In this document: one piece after another, positions 28,623-39,062 of the stretch
Numbering within the stretch: the first letter of the stretch is position 1
Layout: the number at the start of each line of letters is the position of its first letter
NCBI RefSeq assembly: GCF_009690845.1
Contig: NZ_VWSJ01000007.1
Coordinates: forward strand, 1-64,000
Direction of reading: 5' to 3'
Source of the DNA: Campylobacter portucalensis
GTDB lineage: Bacteria > Campylobacterota > Campylobacteria > Campylobacterales > Campylobacteraceae
DNA length: 64,000 bases
Made by a program: the position numbers and the translations under genes
Notes under the pieces: model-generated
The model's input: the letters and a program-made list of their open reading frames with translations, nothing else
Told to the model about the DNA's origin: nothing
The model's database searches: none

Positions 28623-29288
28623 TTATTTTAAGCTATTTAAATATGCAATGATAGCAACGATTTCTCTTATTTCGCCACGCTCAAAAGCATCTTTAACATC
28701 TTGATCTTTCATTTTATCAACAATTAGCTTTGCTTCTTCCATAACTATCTTTTTGCTTTCGTCCCAACTGCCAAGTTTTGGCATCCCCTCTTTATCATAA
28801 GGAACATTAAAAGCTTTTTTTACGGTTAAAGCTTCTGCATAAGCAGTCTCAATATCTGCATTTTTACTAAACATATGAGGATATGCAGGCATAATTGAAG
28901 CAGGAACGACTGAAGTTGGATCTTTCATATGATTTTCATGCCAATCAGTAGTTCTAAAGTTCCCTACTCTCATCAAATCAGGACCAGTTCTTTTTGAACC
29001 CCAAAGATGTGGTCTATCATAAGCAAATTCACCACTTTTTGCATAAGCACCATATCTATCAGTTTCTGATTTAAAAGGTCTAATGTGCTGGGTATGGCAA
29101 GCATTACAGCTATTAGAAATATAAACATGACGACCAGCAAGTTGTAAAACTGTATATGGTTTTTTACCTTCAATTGGTCTTGCACGATCAGCAAAATCAG
29201 GTAAAATTTCAATAATACCAGCATAAGCAATTACAATAAAAACAAATACCGCAAAAAAGAATGGATTTTTTTCTAACCAACTAAACAT
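28623..29288 (-). CDS. ccoO: cbb3 oxidase subunit II (monoheme cytochrome c)
   Basis: 221 residues, anchored by an N-terminal helix (residues 8-25). One heme c site, CNACH at 61-65, follows GRHVYISNSC. The distal Met region is VVPASIMPAYPHMF, and GPDLMRVG plus WHENHMKDP are CcoO landmarks. It starts 12 bases after ccoN. Confidence 0.97.
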   Translation of the reverse strand: MFSWLEKNPFFFAVFVFIVIAYAGIIEILPDFADRARPIEGKKPYTVLQLAGRHVYISNSCNACHTQHIRPFKSETDRYGAYAKSGEFAYDRPHLWGSKRTGPDLMRVGNFRTTDWHENHMKDPTSVVPASIMPAYPHMFSKNADIETAYAEALTVKKAFNVPYDKEGMPKLGSWDESKKIVMEEAKLIVDKMKDQDVKDAFERGEIREIVAIIAYLNSLK

Positions 29289-29300
29289 ATTTTCCTCCTT

Positions 29301-30767
29301 TTAAGCTGCCATCGGTGAAGCATTAAGCGGCTCTTTATCTAGCTTTTTGCTTGATGTAAAAGTTTTTATCATATTATATGTAAAGATAAAAAAACCGACT
29401 AAATATAAAAGTCCGCCAATTGCTCTAATCCAATAGTAAGGCTTTAATGCTTCAACTGTATCTATAAAGGAATAAGATAAAATACCAAACTCATCAGTAG
29501 CTCTCCACATCATACCTTGTGTAATACCAGCTATCCACATAGATGAGAAAAACAATACTATACCAATAGTTTGTATCCAAAATTGAGTTTCCATTAAAGA
29601 TTTAGAATAAATTTCTCGCTTAAATACTCTAGGTGCCATATGGTAAAGAGCAGCAACTGTCATAAAACCAACCCAACCAAGAGTGCCATCATGAACGTGT
29701 CCTGGAATCCAATCTGTAAAATGAGCAAGTGCATTTACTGATTTAATAGAAAGAATTGGACCTTCAAGGGTTGAAAACATATAAAACGTTGTACCCCAAA
29801 GCATAAATTTAATCAATGGATTTTCTCTTAATTGATTCCATTCACCCCTCATTGTGAGTAGAATATTAATACCTGATCCCCATGATGGTAAAATAAGAAC
29901 TACAGAAAACACAGAACCCATAGTTTGCATCCAATCAGGAACAGTAGAGTAGATTAAGTGATGTCCGCCAGCCCAAAGATAAACAAACATTAAACTCCAA
30001 AACGAAAATAAAGATAATTTATAAGAAAATACCGCTTGACCGCTCTCTTTTGGTAAATAATAATAAACTTGAGCTAAAATAGCTACAGTAAATACAAAAG
30101 CAACAGCGTTGTGTCCCCACCACCATTGAACTAATGCATCATTTGTTCCAGCATACATTGAAACAGAGTGTAACCAACTACCCATTCCAGTTAATAGTCT
30201 TGTAGGAATTTCCATATTATTAAAAAGATATAGCATTGCAACACCTAAAAATGCAGCAATATAATACCAAAGAGATATATAAAGAGTCTTTTCTCTTCTA
30301 ATACCTATCAATCCAAAAATACTAATACCCCATAAAACCCAAGTAATAACAACCAAGATATCTATAGGCCATTCAAGCTCAGCATACTCTTTTGATGTTG
30401 TAACACCAGCCAAAAGACTTACTACAGCCAAAGCTATAACAATAACATACAAAATAAAGTGCATCTTTCCAATAGCCATTAGGAATTTAGATTCTGCCAT
30501 AGAAACTTTTAGAACCCTTTGTCCAACATAATACCAACTAGCAAAAATGCCAGATAGCATAAACCCATAGACAACCCCATTTGTATGAAGTGGTCTTAAA
30601 CGACCAAAAGCAGAATACTGACCAGCTATATAATTTAAGTCAGGATAAGCAAGCTGAAACGCTATAATTACGCCAACTAGCATACCTACTATACCAAAAA
30701 TCATAGTGGTAAACATAAAGCATTTTGCAATTGTGTAGTCATAACTCAACACATCACCAGGTCGCAT
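29301..30767 (-). CDS. ccoN: cbb3-type cytochrome c oxidase catalytic subunit I
   Basis: 488 residues, about twelve membrane helices, heme-copper oxidase subunit that reduces O2 with high affinity under microaerobic conditions. Metal-ligand segments are visible: LHTNGVVYGF (low-spin heme His), WWWGHNAVAFVFT (CuB His and the region of the cross-linked Tyr YYYLP), GHHLIYS (CuB His pair), and HFTDWIPGHVHDGTLGW near the end for heme ligands. First gene of the oxidase operon, with a strong TAGGAGG ribosome site. Confidence 0.98.
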   Translation of the reverse strand: MRPGDVLSYDYTIAKCFMFTTMIFGIVGMLVGVIIAFQLAYPDLNYIAGQYSAFGRLRPLHTNGVVYGFMLSGIFASWYYVGQRVLKVSMAESKFLMAIGKMHFILYVIVIALAVVSLLAGVTTSKEYAELEWPIDILVVITWVLWGISIFGLIGIRREKTLYISLWYYIAAFLGVAMLYLFNNMEIPTRLLTGMGSWLHSVSMYAGTNDALVQWWWGHNAVAFVFTVAILAQVYYYLPKESGQAVFSYKLSLFSFWSLMFVYLWAGGHHLIYSTVPDWMQTMGSVFSVVLILPSWGSGINILLTMRGEWNQLRENPLIKFMLWGTTFYMFSTLEGPILSIKSVNALAHFTDWIPGHVHDGTLGWVGFMTVAALYHMAPRVFKREIYSKSLMETQFWIQTIGIVLFFSSMWIAGITQGMMWRATDEFGILSYSFIDTVEALKPYYWIRAIGGLLYLVGFFIFTYNMIKTFTSSKKLDKEPLNASPMAA

Positions 30768-30818
30768 ATTTAACCTCCTATATGAATTTTATATTAATGT
30801 AAATTAAATATAATTAAT

Positions 30819-30850
30819 GTATTATACTTTTATTTTTCTATATTTATTCT
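30819..30850 (-). promoter_or_regulatory. Probable promoter of the cco operon
   Basis: TATAAT on the minus strand at 30821-30826 (AAAGTATAATAC) precedes a leader of about 45 bases ending in TAGGAGG and the ccoN ATG. The site lies in the 88-base gap after the response regulator gene. Confidence 0.5.
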
Positions 30851-30854
30851 TAAA

Positions 30855-31562
30855 TTATAACTTTTTTAACAAATTATTTTTATTTTGTTGTGGAATTTCA
30901 ATCTTATATCCAAGGCCTGAGATATTTAAAATAACATCATCACCAACTTTGTCTCTAACTCTTTTTATAAAAGTCCTCACAGCTGCATCACTAACACTCT
31001 TACCGCACCAAACATTCTTTTTGATATCTTCATGTAAAACCAATATGCCTAATCTATTAACTAAAAGAGAAATAAAAGCCAATTCTTTTTTTGTCAAATA
31101 TACCTTATTACCATTTTTGATTAAAATTTTTCTAGTCGTATCAAATACACAATTTTTAGATATTTTAATGCTATTTAATTCTAAAAATTTATTCTTAGCC
31201 AAGCTCTCAATAGCAACCAAAAGTTCATCCATATCAATTGGCTTTATTATATATTTATTAACCCCAACATCAATCGCTTTTAATAATTTTTCTTTTTCAC
31301 TAAAAGCACTTAATGCAATTATGGGAGTTGATGGAGATGTTTTTTTGACTATTTTTGTCATATCTAAACCATCCATAATGGGCATTGATATATCAGTAAT
31401 TATAATATCGGAGTTAAATTTACTAAATTTTTTAAATCCTTCATCTCCATTTTGTGCTGTAATTACTTCATAAAAATACTCTTGCATCACATCAGCCATT
31501 GACTCTCTAATATCTTTTTCATCTTCAACAATCAAAATTTTTAAATCTTTTAAAGATTTCAT
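30855..31562 (-). CDS. OmpR-family response regulator
   Basis: 235 residues. The receiver domain carries the acidic pair at EDE (residues 13-15), phosphoacceptor Asp57 (IITDISMPIMDG), the Ser/Thr of SAF and Lys of IKP. A winged-helix domain follows (about 130-230) with KVYLTKKELAFISLLV and VSDAAVRTFIKRVRDKVG...ISGLGYKI. It lies one base downstream of the PAS kinase and directly upstream of ccoN. The pair corresponds by position to Cj1492c/Cj1491c. Control of the oxidase genes is plausible from position only. Confidence 0.88.
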   Translation of the reverse strand: MKSLKDLKILIVEDEKDIRESMADVMQEYFYEVITAQNGDEGFKKFSKFNSDIIITDISMPIMDGLDMTKIVKKTSPSTPIIALSAFSEKEKLLKAIDVGVNKYIIKPIDMDELLVAIESLAKNKFLELNSIKISKNCVFDTTRKILIKNGNKVYLTKKELAFISLLVNRLGILVLHEDIKKNVWCGKSVSDAAVRTFIKRVRDKVGDDVILNISGLGYKIEIPQQNKNNLLKKL

Positions 31563-32777
31563 TTACCCTCCTTTTGAAATTGGTATTTTTATATTAAATT
31601 TAACTCCATTTTTGACATTTTCAACATCTATCAAACCACCCATATTTTCAACTATCATTTTACCTATATAAAGACCCAAGCCAGTTCCAACGCTTTGATG
31701 TTTTGTTGTAAAATACGGCTCAAATATTTTTTTTAAAATCTCTTTTTCTATATTTTTTCCTGTATTAAACACATAAACGACAACAAAATTTTTATACATT
31801 TTAATACCTATCTCAACTCTTTTATCATCCAAATCTTTCATAGCATCTTTTGCATTTCCAAGTAAATTCATAAAAACTTGAGACAACTCGCTCTTAAAAC
31901 CTAAAATTTCTACATCTTCTTTAAAATCACACTCTATTTTTATATCTGATTTTGCAAAAATTCCTTTTAACATCGTAATGGCAGCATTTACAGATTCACT
32001 GATAAAAAATTTCTCTTTTTCTTTATCTGTTTTAAAAAAATTTCTAAAATCATCTATAGTATTTGACATATTTTTTATAACAACCTTAGCATGTTCATAG
32101 GTATATAAGAATTTTTCTACATTATTTATATTTTGTTTCATTTTAAACAAATCAATGCTTAACTCACTTAAGGGCTGACGCCACTGATGAGCTATATTTG
32201 CTATCATTTCACCCATACTAGCAAGACGAGATTGTTGAAGTAAAATACTATTTTTTTCTTCATTTTTTGCAACCTCAATGGATACTTTTTTTTCTAAATT
32301 TTGATTTAATTCTATAAGTTTTTTTGTTTGAATTTTAACCTTTTCTTCAAGAGATGAGTTAAGATCTTTTAACTCATTTTTAGTGGCTAATAATCTTTCA
32401 TTTAACTCCACAACCTCTGTAACATTATGTCTAATAGCCACAAATTCTTCTATTTCATTTTTTTCATCTAAAATAGGAATTATAGTTGCATTTAAATAAA
32501 AAACAGATCCATCTTTTGCTAAATTTTTTATAATTCCCTTATAAACCTTTTTTGATAAAATTGTATTCCAAAGCTCTCTAAAAACATTTGAATTTACATC
32601 TGGATGCCTGACTATATTATGATTTGCACCAATTAGCTCGCTTTTTGAGTATTTGCTAATATTACAAAATTCATCATTTACAAATGTTATATACCCAAAA
32701 ATATCAGTTTTTGAAACTATATTGCTCGCATCTATAGCGTCTTGATACTGTTTTAATCTACGTTCGCTTTTATCCAT
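31563..32777 (-). CDS. Cytoplasmic PAS-domain sensor histidine kinase
   Basis: 404 residues and no membrane segment, so it senses a cytoplasmic signal. A PAS domain of the Aer type fills residues 10-120 (FGYITFVNDEFCNISKYSKSELIGANHNIVRHPDV). A coiled coil runs over 122-185, then the dimerisation box IAHQWRQPLSEL with His197, and the ATPase domain with N, G1 (TGKNIEKEI) and G2 (GTGLGLYIGK) boxes. The Aer-like PAS could hold FAD and read redox state, which would suit its place next to the oxidase operon. Cognate regulator follows immediately. Confidence 0.88.
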   Translation of the reverse strand: MDKSERRLKQYQDAIDASNIVSKTDIFGYITFVNDEFCNISKYSKSELIGANHNIVRHPDVNSNVFRELWNTILSKKVYKGIIKNLAKDGSVFYLNATIIPILDEKNEIEEFVAIRHNVTEVVELNERLLATKNELKDLNSSLEEKVKIQTKKLIELNQNLEKKVSIEVAKNEEKNSILLQQSRLASMGEMIANIAHQWRQPLSELSIDLFKMKQNINNVEKFLYTYEHAKVVIKNMSNTIDDFRNFFKTDKEKEKFFISESVNAAITMLKGIFAKSDIKIECDFKEDVEILGFKSELSQVFMNLLGNAKDAMKDLDDKRVEIGIKMYKNFVVVYVFNTGKNIEKEILKKIFEPYFTTKHQSVGTGLGLYIGKMIVENMGGLIDVENVKNGVKFNIKIPISKGG

Positions 32778-32862
32778 CAGTAAAACCTAAATGTGAAATT
32801 ATATTGCTAAATATTAGTATTTTTTAGCTTTAAATTTGGTTAAAAAAATAGTTTTTTAAATT

Positions 32863-33522
32863 TTATTTTGTTGAAATAAAACCCAAATAAGCAGAGTAAA
32901 TTCCAAATATTATTATCAAAACAGATGATATTATAAACATAAGATGCTTAAATTTATCATTTAAAATTTTACTCAAAAATGCCATAAAAAGCAAACTAAA
33001 AAGAGTGGCTATCCCAAAAGTAAGCATAATTAAAATGCTAGAAAATACACTTTTTGATAGCATTGCCATAGCGACAAAAGTATAAACAACCCCACAAGGA
33101 ATAAGTCCATTTAAAAAACCAAGAATCAAAAAAGATAAAAAACCATCTTTTTTTAAAGCGTTTTTTGTTCTGTTTTTAAAAAACTTTTGCCAAATTTTAT
33201 CGTTTTCTATAAATTTTAAAATTTCACCACGTTTTAAAAGCCCTGCACCTAAAATTATCAAAAAAACACCGACTAAAAAATGAAAAATTCCACTTAATTT
33301 AGAGCTTATAGCAAAAATACTTCCAAAAAAATTAGCTAAAATTCCTAAAAAAACATAAGCACAAATTCTAGCAAAATGATAACTAATAGAGTAAAAAAAC
33401 GCTTCTAGCTTGGTTTTTTTTGCAAGTTTTATACTATAAGCTAAAACAAAACCTCCACACATTCCTATACAGTGAGCAAAACTCAAAAAAAGTGCTGTAC
33501 TAAAAATAGCAATATAACTCAT
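32863..33522 (-). CDS. DsbD/TauE-like polytopic membrane protein (sulfite exporter TauE/SafE or cytochrome c biogenesis type)
   Basis: About 219 residues and six membrane helices. LSFAHCIGMCGGFVLAYS near the N-terminus and GFLNGLIPCGVVYTFVAMA in the middle are the paired Cys/Pro-Gly helix motifs of the DsbD-transmembrane family, which in this lineage is often linked to copper or cytochrome oxidase maturation. An upstream ATG at 33579 exists, but MSYIAIFSTA at 33522 has GAGGA as RBS and begins directly with a helix, so 33522 is preferred. Same direction as the kinase pair and cco operon, 86 bases before the kinase. Confidence 0.75.
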   Translation of the reverse strand: MSYIAIFSTALFLSFAHCIGMCGGFVLAYSIKLAKKTKLEAFFYSISYHFARICAYVFLGILANFFGSIFAISSKLSGIFHFLVGVFLIILGAGLLKRGEILKFIENDKIWQKFFKNRTKNALKKDGFLSFLILGFLNGLIPCGVVYTFVAMAMLSKSVFSSILIMLTFGIATLFSLLFMAFLSKILNDKFKHLMFIISSVLIIIFGIYSAYLGFISTK

Positions 33523-33665
33523 ATAAATCCTCTTAAATTCATTGGTTCTCTTTATGCTAAAGTTGATTGAATTATGCAAAAATATCTTTATAAATTTAAA
33601 TTCTTAATAAAGATAAATTTGCTATTAAATAGTCAAATAATAAATCCGCAAATTAACTTTTACCT

Positions 33666-33702
33666 TGCAATCACATAAATCATATTAGAAAATGTGATTG
33701 CA
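33666..33702. repeat. Perfect 11-bp inverted repeat
   Basis: TGCAATCACAT at 33666-33676 and ATGTGATTGCA at 33692-33702 are exact inverted copies around a 15-base spacer, between the DUF507 gene and the DsbD-like gene. On the plus strand TTTT follows, on the minus strand no T-run, yet no plus-strand gene ends here. It could be a terminator read weakly or a protein-binding site. Confidence 0.6.
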
Positions 33703-33735
33703 TTTTAATAAGCTTTGATTGAGTAGTATTTATCA

Positions 33736-34284
33736 CTAAAACATTCCTCGTTTTTTAAGCTCCATCTCATAAAGTTTTTGAAATTCTAAGTCGTATTCAT
33801 CGCTACCAGGAATAAATTTTTTATTCTCATCCAATGTATCATAAACTAAATTTTCTATATTTACAAAAATCTTTAAATACTCTTCAATAGAGCTATATAT
33901 AACATTTCTGGCTTTATTTTCTGAAATTTTATAATCTATTAAATCTTTTTTCCAAGATGTTTCTAAAATTGCGTGCGAAATATTATTATATCTATCTTCG
34001 TGATTTAATACAAAACCCGCATCATCTGCAAGTCTTTTTTTAACCATCCAAAACATATTTTTTCTATCAACTTGCATAATATACATATTTTCACTATTTT
34101 CCTCCAAAAGCTCATTTGCTCTTTCTTCTATAGCTCTTTCTTTTGTCAAATCCTCTCTTAAAATTTCATCAGCTACTTTTGATACGCTTTCTATATTTTT
34201 GTTAAATTTAATAAAACCAGAATTTAGCATATCTATTGCAATTTTTCTTGAAATATATGGAATGTGTGGAAATTTTATACGCAT
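33736..34284 (-). CDS. DUF507-family protein
   Basis: 182 residues, mostly helical and charged, soluble. MRIKFPHIPYISRKIAIDMLNSGFI at the start and the duplicated pattern of ALxxxVADEIL plus AIEERANELLEEN fit DUF507, which is common in epsilonproteobacteria. It follows purA with a 13-base gap and RBS AAAGGA. Function unknown. Confidence 0.8.
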   Translation of the reverse strand: MRIKFPHIPYISRKIAIDMLNSGFIKFNKNIESVSKVADEILREDLTKERAIEERANELLEENSENMYIMQVDRKNMFWMVKKRLADDAGFVLNHEDRYNNISHAILETSWKKDLIDYKISENKARNVIYSSIEEYLKIFVNIENLVYDTLDENKKFIPGSDEYDLEFQKLYEMELKKRGMF

Positions 34285-34297
34285 TAAAAATCCTTTC

Positions 34298-36413
<2,116 letters not shown>

Positions 36414-36565
36414 ACAAACCTTTCTAAAATTAAATAATTTCATAAGGATACCAAAACTTTCCTTATTTAATTTTAAAATAGCCTATTAACTTCTATTTTA
36501 AATTTTCTTTTTCATATGAAATTATTTGATAAATTTACTAAAAATTTGAAGTGATTTTAAAAAAA

Positions 36566-36663
36566 TGGCGAGAGAGTGAAGGAATCGAACCTCCCACTAA
36601 ACGGTCAACCGCTCTGTCATCGGATTTGAAGTCCGCGAACGCCACCAGGTCGTTTTACTCTCC
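36566..36663 (-). tRNA. selC: tRNA-Sec (anticodon UCA)
   Basis: A 98-base tRNA read on the minus strand from GGAGAGTAAAACGACC. The anticodon stem GGACTTCAAATCC carries UCA, followed by a long variable arm (GATGACAGAGCGGTTGACC...) and the T-loop GGTTCGATTCC. The 3' end is encoded as GCCA. The extended acceptor arm and long variable arm are those of selenocysteine tRNA, which decodes UGA in selenoproteins such as formate dehydrogenase. Flanking bases 36414-36565 and 36664-36964 hold no gene. Confidence 0.93.
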
Positions 36664-36964
36664 ATAAAAACTTGAATTATAACTAAAATTAACATAAAAA
36701 AATATAAAATTTTAATTTTTATCAAATTTTATATGCATAATTTCAAGCTGTTTTATCCTTAAATTACTAATCACAGCAAATTGTTATTATTTATAAAAAT
36801 TTTTAGTTAAATTTTTACAAACTTTTAAAATACAGCTTTATGCCTAAAACATAGATTACTTTCGAGATTGTAATATCAAATAATAAGGCGTAAATTTAGT
36901 ATTTTATCAATTAAATTTACAATCTAAAAAGTGGTTTTTATTTTGATCTAGATAAAAATTAATA
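36664..36964. other. A/T-rich gap between tRNA-Sec and thiM
   Basis: About 300 bases, no start-RBS pair with more than 30 codons and no hairpin with a T-run that I can see. It should contain the tRNA-Sec promoter on the minus strand. Confidence 0.5.
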
Positions 36965-37780
36965 TTAATAAAATTTTTCTATCTTTATGCCATTTTGCAA
37001 CTTCTCATCATCCATTAAATAAATTTCATCTATTAAATTATTTTTAAATGTAAAATTTCCGATCGCACTCAAAACACTGCCTCCGCGAGCAAATTCTCCT
37101 GCTAACCCCATTAAGCCAACTGCCATCAAGCTAGCTTTTAAATTCTCATCATTTGCAGCACAAAATGCAGCCACTATCCCACCAAGCATACATCCGCTAC
37201 CACTTACATCGCTCATCATAGAGGTTCCATTTTTGCAGATATAACTATTTTCACAATCACTTATAACATCAATCTTACCACTAATCATAACAACAGCACC
37301 AGTTTTTTTGCTTAAACTTTTAGCAATTCTAACTTTATTATTTAAATCATCATTTAAATCTGCTAAATTTGCATCCACGCCCTTAACTACGCCATCTTCG
37401 CCATTAAGAAATTTGATTTCAGATATATTTCCGCGAATTACGCTAAATTTAAAATTTTCTATCAACTCAATAGCTGTTTTATTTCTGATACCGCTAGCTC
37501 CCACACCAACTGGATCCAAAACGGTTATGATATTATTTTCATTAGCAGTTTTTAAAGCTAACTTCATTGATTTAATTGTTCTTAAATTTAAAGTTCCTAA
37601 ATTTACCAACAAAGCATTTGATATTTTTGTGATATCTGACACTTCTTCAAACTCATCAGCCATAATAGGACTTGCACCAACTCCAATTAAAGAATTTGCG
37701 ACATCATTTGCGGTTACATAATTTGTTATGCAGTGAATTAATGGCTTTTTCTCTCTTATATTATTTAAAAAATTTTTCAT
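36965..37780 (-). CDS. thiM: Hydroxyethylthiazole kinase
   Basis: Phosphorylates thiazole alcohol for thiamin salvage. About 271 residues. KPLIHCITNYVTANDVANSLIGVGASPIMADEFEEV at the N-terminus, NLGTLN, VLDPVGVGAS and the ATP/catalytic loop DVSGSGCMLGGIVAAF are ThiM signatures. The first ATG at 37792 holds the GGAG that serves the second ATG at 37780, so the later start is preferred. It lies 62 bases after the CsgG-like gene, too close for a TPP riboswitch, and may ride on that operon. No other thi gene is in the window. Confidence 0.93.
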   Translation of the reverse strand: MKNFLNNIREKKPLIHCITNYVTANDVANSLIGVGASPIMADEFEEVSDITKISNALLVNLGTLNLRTIKSMKLALKTANENNIITVLDPVGVGASGIRNKTAIELIENFKFSVIRGNISEIKFLNGEDGVVKGVDANLADLNDDLNNKVRIAKSLSKKTGAVVMISGKIDVISDCENSYICKNGTSMMSDVSGSGCMLGGIVAAFCAANDENLKASLMAVGLMGLAGEFARGGSVLSAIGNFTFKNNLIDEIYLMDDEKLQNGIKIEKFY

Positions 37781-37841
37781 TCTCAACTCCATTTTAGGCT
37801 AAATTTATCAAATAAATATAAATTTTAGCCTCTAACATAAA

Positions 37842-39053
37842 CTAAAAAGGTAGCTCAACGCCGCCACTATTTTTTATTTTAACACCACTATCTTTGCCAA
37901 TACCAACATTACCGCCATTTTTCCTACAAATATCGCCTTTCCTAACACTTCCATCTAAAATTTTAGCATAAGAAATTTTAGAATTTAAACGTATAATTTC
38001 TATACTTCCTACCCTGTTTTCTATCCTGCTAACAATTTCTTTTGTGTAAGGATCCACAATCTGTTTTCCTTGAGAAAATACTTCATAAATTTCACCAACT
38101 TTTAAATTTTGAGAAATAATTACTTCACCATTTATAACATCAGCAATTTTGATAGGATAGATTGTATCTATAATCTCGGCACTAATATCATAAGCCATCT
38201 TTTGAGTAATTTTAGAAATTTCGTTATTTAGCGAATTTGTGCTTACATTAAAACTAAAATTCTTAACTTTAGCAAATTTAACTTGTCTTGTAGCCATCGT
38301 TAAAACTCTATACTCAATTCTAGCATTTATCTTGTTTTGAGTTTGAGTTATGCTTGAGCTATTTTTAGAAACGCTAAAATCAGAGATATTAACTGTAAGT
38401 ATATAATCTGCACCCAAAACATTTCCGAGTTTAAAAATCTCATCCCTAGCCGCTTGTTTTGAAGAAATAATTGACTCTTCTATATCATAAACATTTGAAT
38501 CACTAACTCTATCTAAAACAGTAAATTTTCTAGTATTTGTAATAGCACTTAAAATATCTTGAGTAAGGGGATTTGTTAAATCATATTTTGATATTTTTTG
38601 ATTTAATACCACAAAATAATTTTTATCGCTAAATACTGGAAAAACTGCTATTTTTCGGCGATTATTTGGATCAAGTCCTGGAGTTTTGTATTTTTTAGAT
38701 GTTTTGATTTTTTTGATAGTAACATCAGCCTCAAATCGTCCATCAAATTCAGTTATATTATCAACACTAAATCCATCGACTCTGCCATTTGTGATTCTAC
38801 TGATATTGCTTGAATACACATCTTGCAAATCACTCTTACTGCCTTTAGTTACTGCTGTTGTTGATAAAATTTTTGTGCTTTTTATTTTTACGCCTTGAAT
38901 TTTACCAAGAGCTTCAATAATAGCGTTATTTATAGCCTCTTCTCTGCTAAGACCAAAACCTGTTCCTGTTGCAGTTTTAACGATTGTATTTGTAATAACT
39001 TCAGCACTTAAATTTAAAAATAAAAATACAAAAATTAGCAATAATTTTTTCAT
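37842..39053 (-). CDS. CsgG/FlgT-like secreted assembly protein
   Basis: 403 residues. Signal peptide MKKLLLIFVFLFLNLSA, then an N-terminal repeat-like domain with GFGLSREEAINNAIIEALGKIQGVKI. A CsgG-type central part follows (RKIAVFPVFSDKNYF...FTVLDRVSDSNVYDIEESIISSKQAARDEIFKLGNVLGADYILTVNI). The C-terminal beta domain includes VINGEVIISQNLKVGEIYEVFSQGKQIVDPYTKE. No lipobox, so periplasmic or peripheral to the outer membrane. Curli CsgG forms a secretion pore, whereas FlgT-type proteins bind flagellar structures; which one this follows is open. Last of the five-gene lipoprotein operon, nine bases after the previous gene. Confidence 0.7.
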   Translation of the reverse strand: MKKLLLIFVFLFLNLSAEVITNTIVKTATGTGFGLSREEAINNAIIEALGKIQGVKIKSTKILSTTAVTKGSKSDLQDVYSSNISRITNGRVDGFSVDNITEFDGRFEADVTIKKIKTSKKYKTPGLDPNNRRKIAVFPVFSDKNYFVVLNQKISKYDLTNPLTQDILSAITNTRKFTVLDRVSDSNVYDIEESIISSKQAARDEIFKLGNVLGADYILTVNISDFSVSKNSSSITQTQNKINARIEYRVLTMATRQVKFAKVKNFSFNVSTNSLNNEISKITQKMAYDISAEIIDTIYPIKIADVINGEVIISQNLKVGEIYEVFSQGKQIVDPYTKEIVSRIENRVGSIEIIRLNSKISYAKILDGSVRKGDICRKNGGNVGIGKDSGVKIKNSGGVELPF

Positions 39054-39062
39054 AAATTTTCC

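Noticed and set aside
30817-31473. 218-codon plus-strand frame opposite the response regulator
   Set aside because: It is the complement of a clear OmpR-type regulator, with low-complexity hydrophobic composition and no RBS.
37781-37841. TPP riboswitch before thiM
   Set aside because: Only about 60 bases separate thiM from the CsgG-like stop, and no THI-box pattern is visible.
37842-39053. A true curli system
   Set aside because: The CsgG-like protein lacks a lipobox and there are no csgA, csgB, csgE or csgF-like genes near it.
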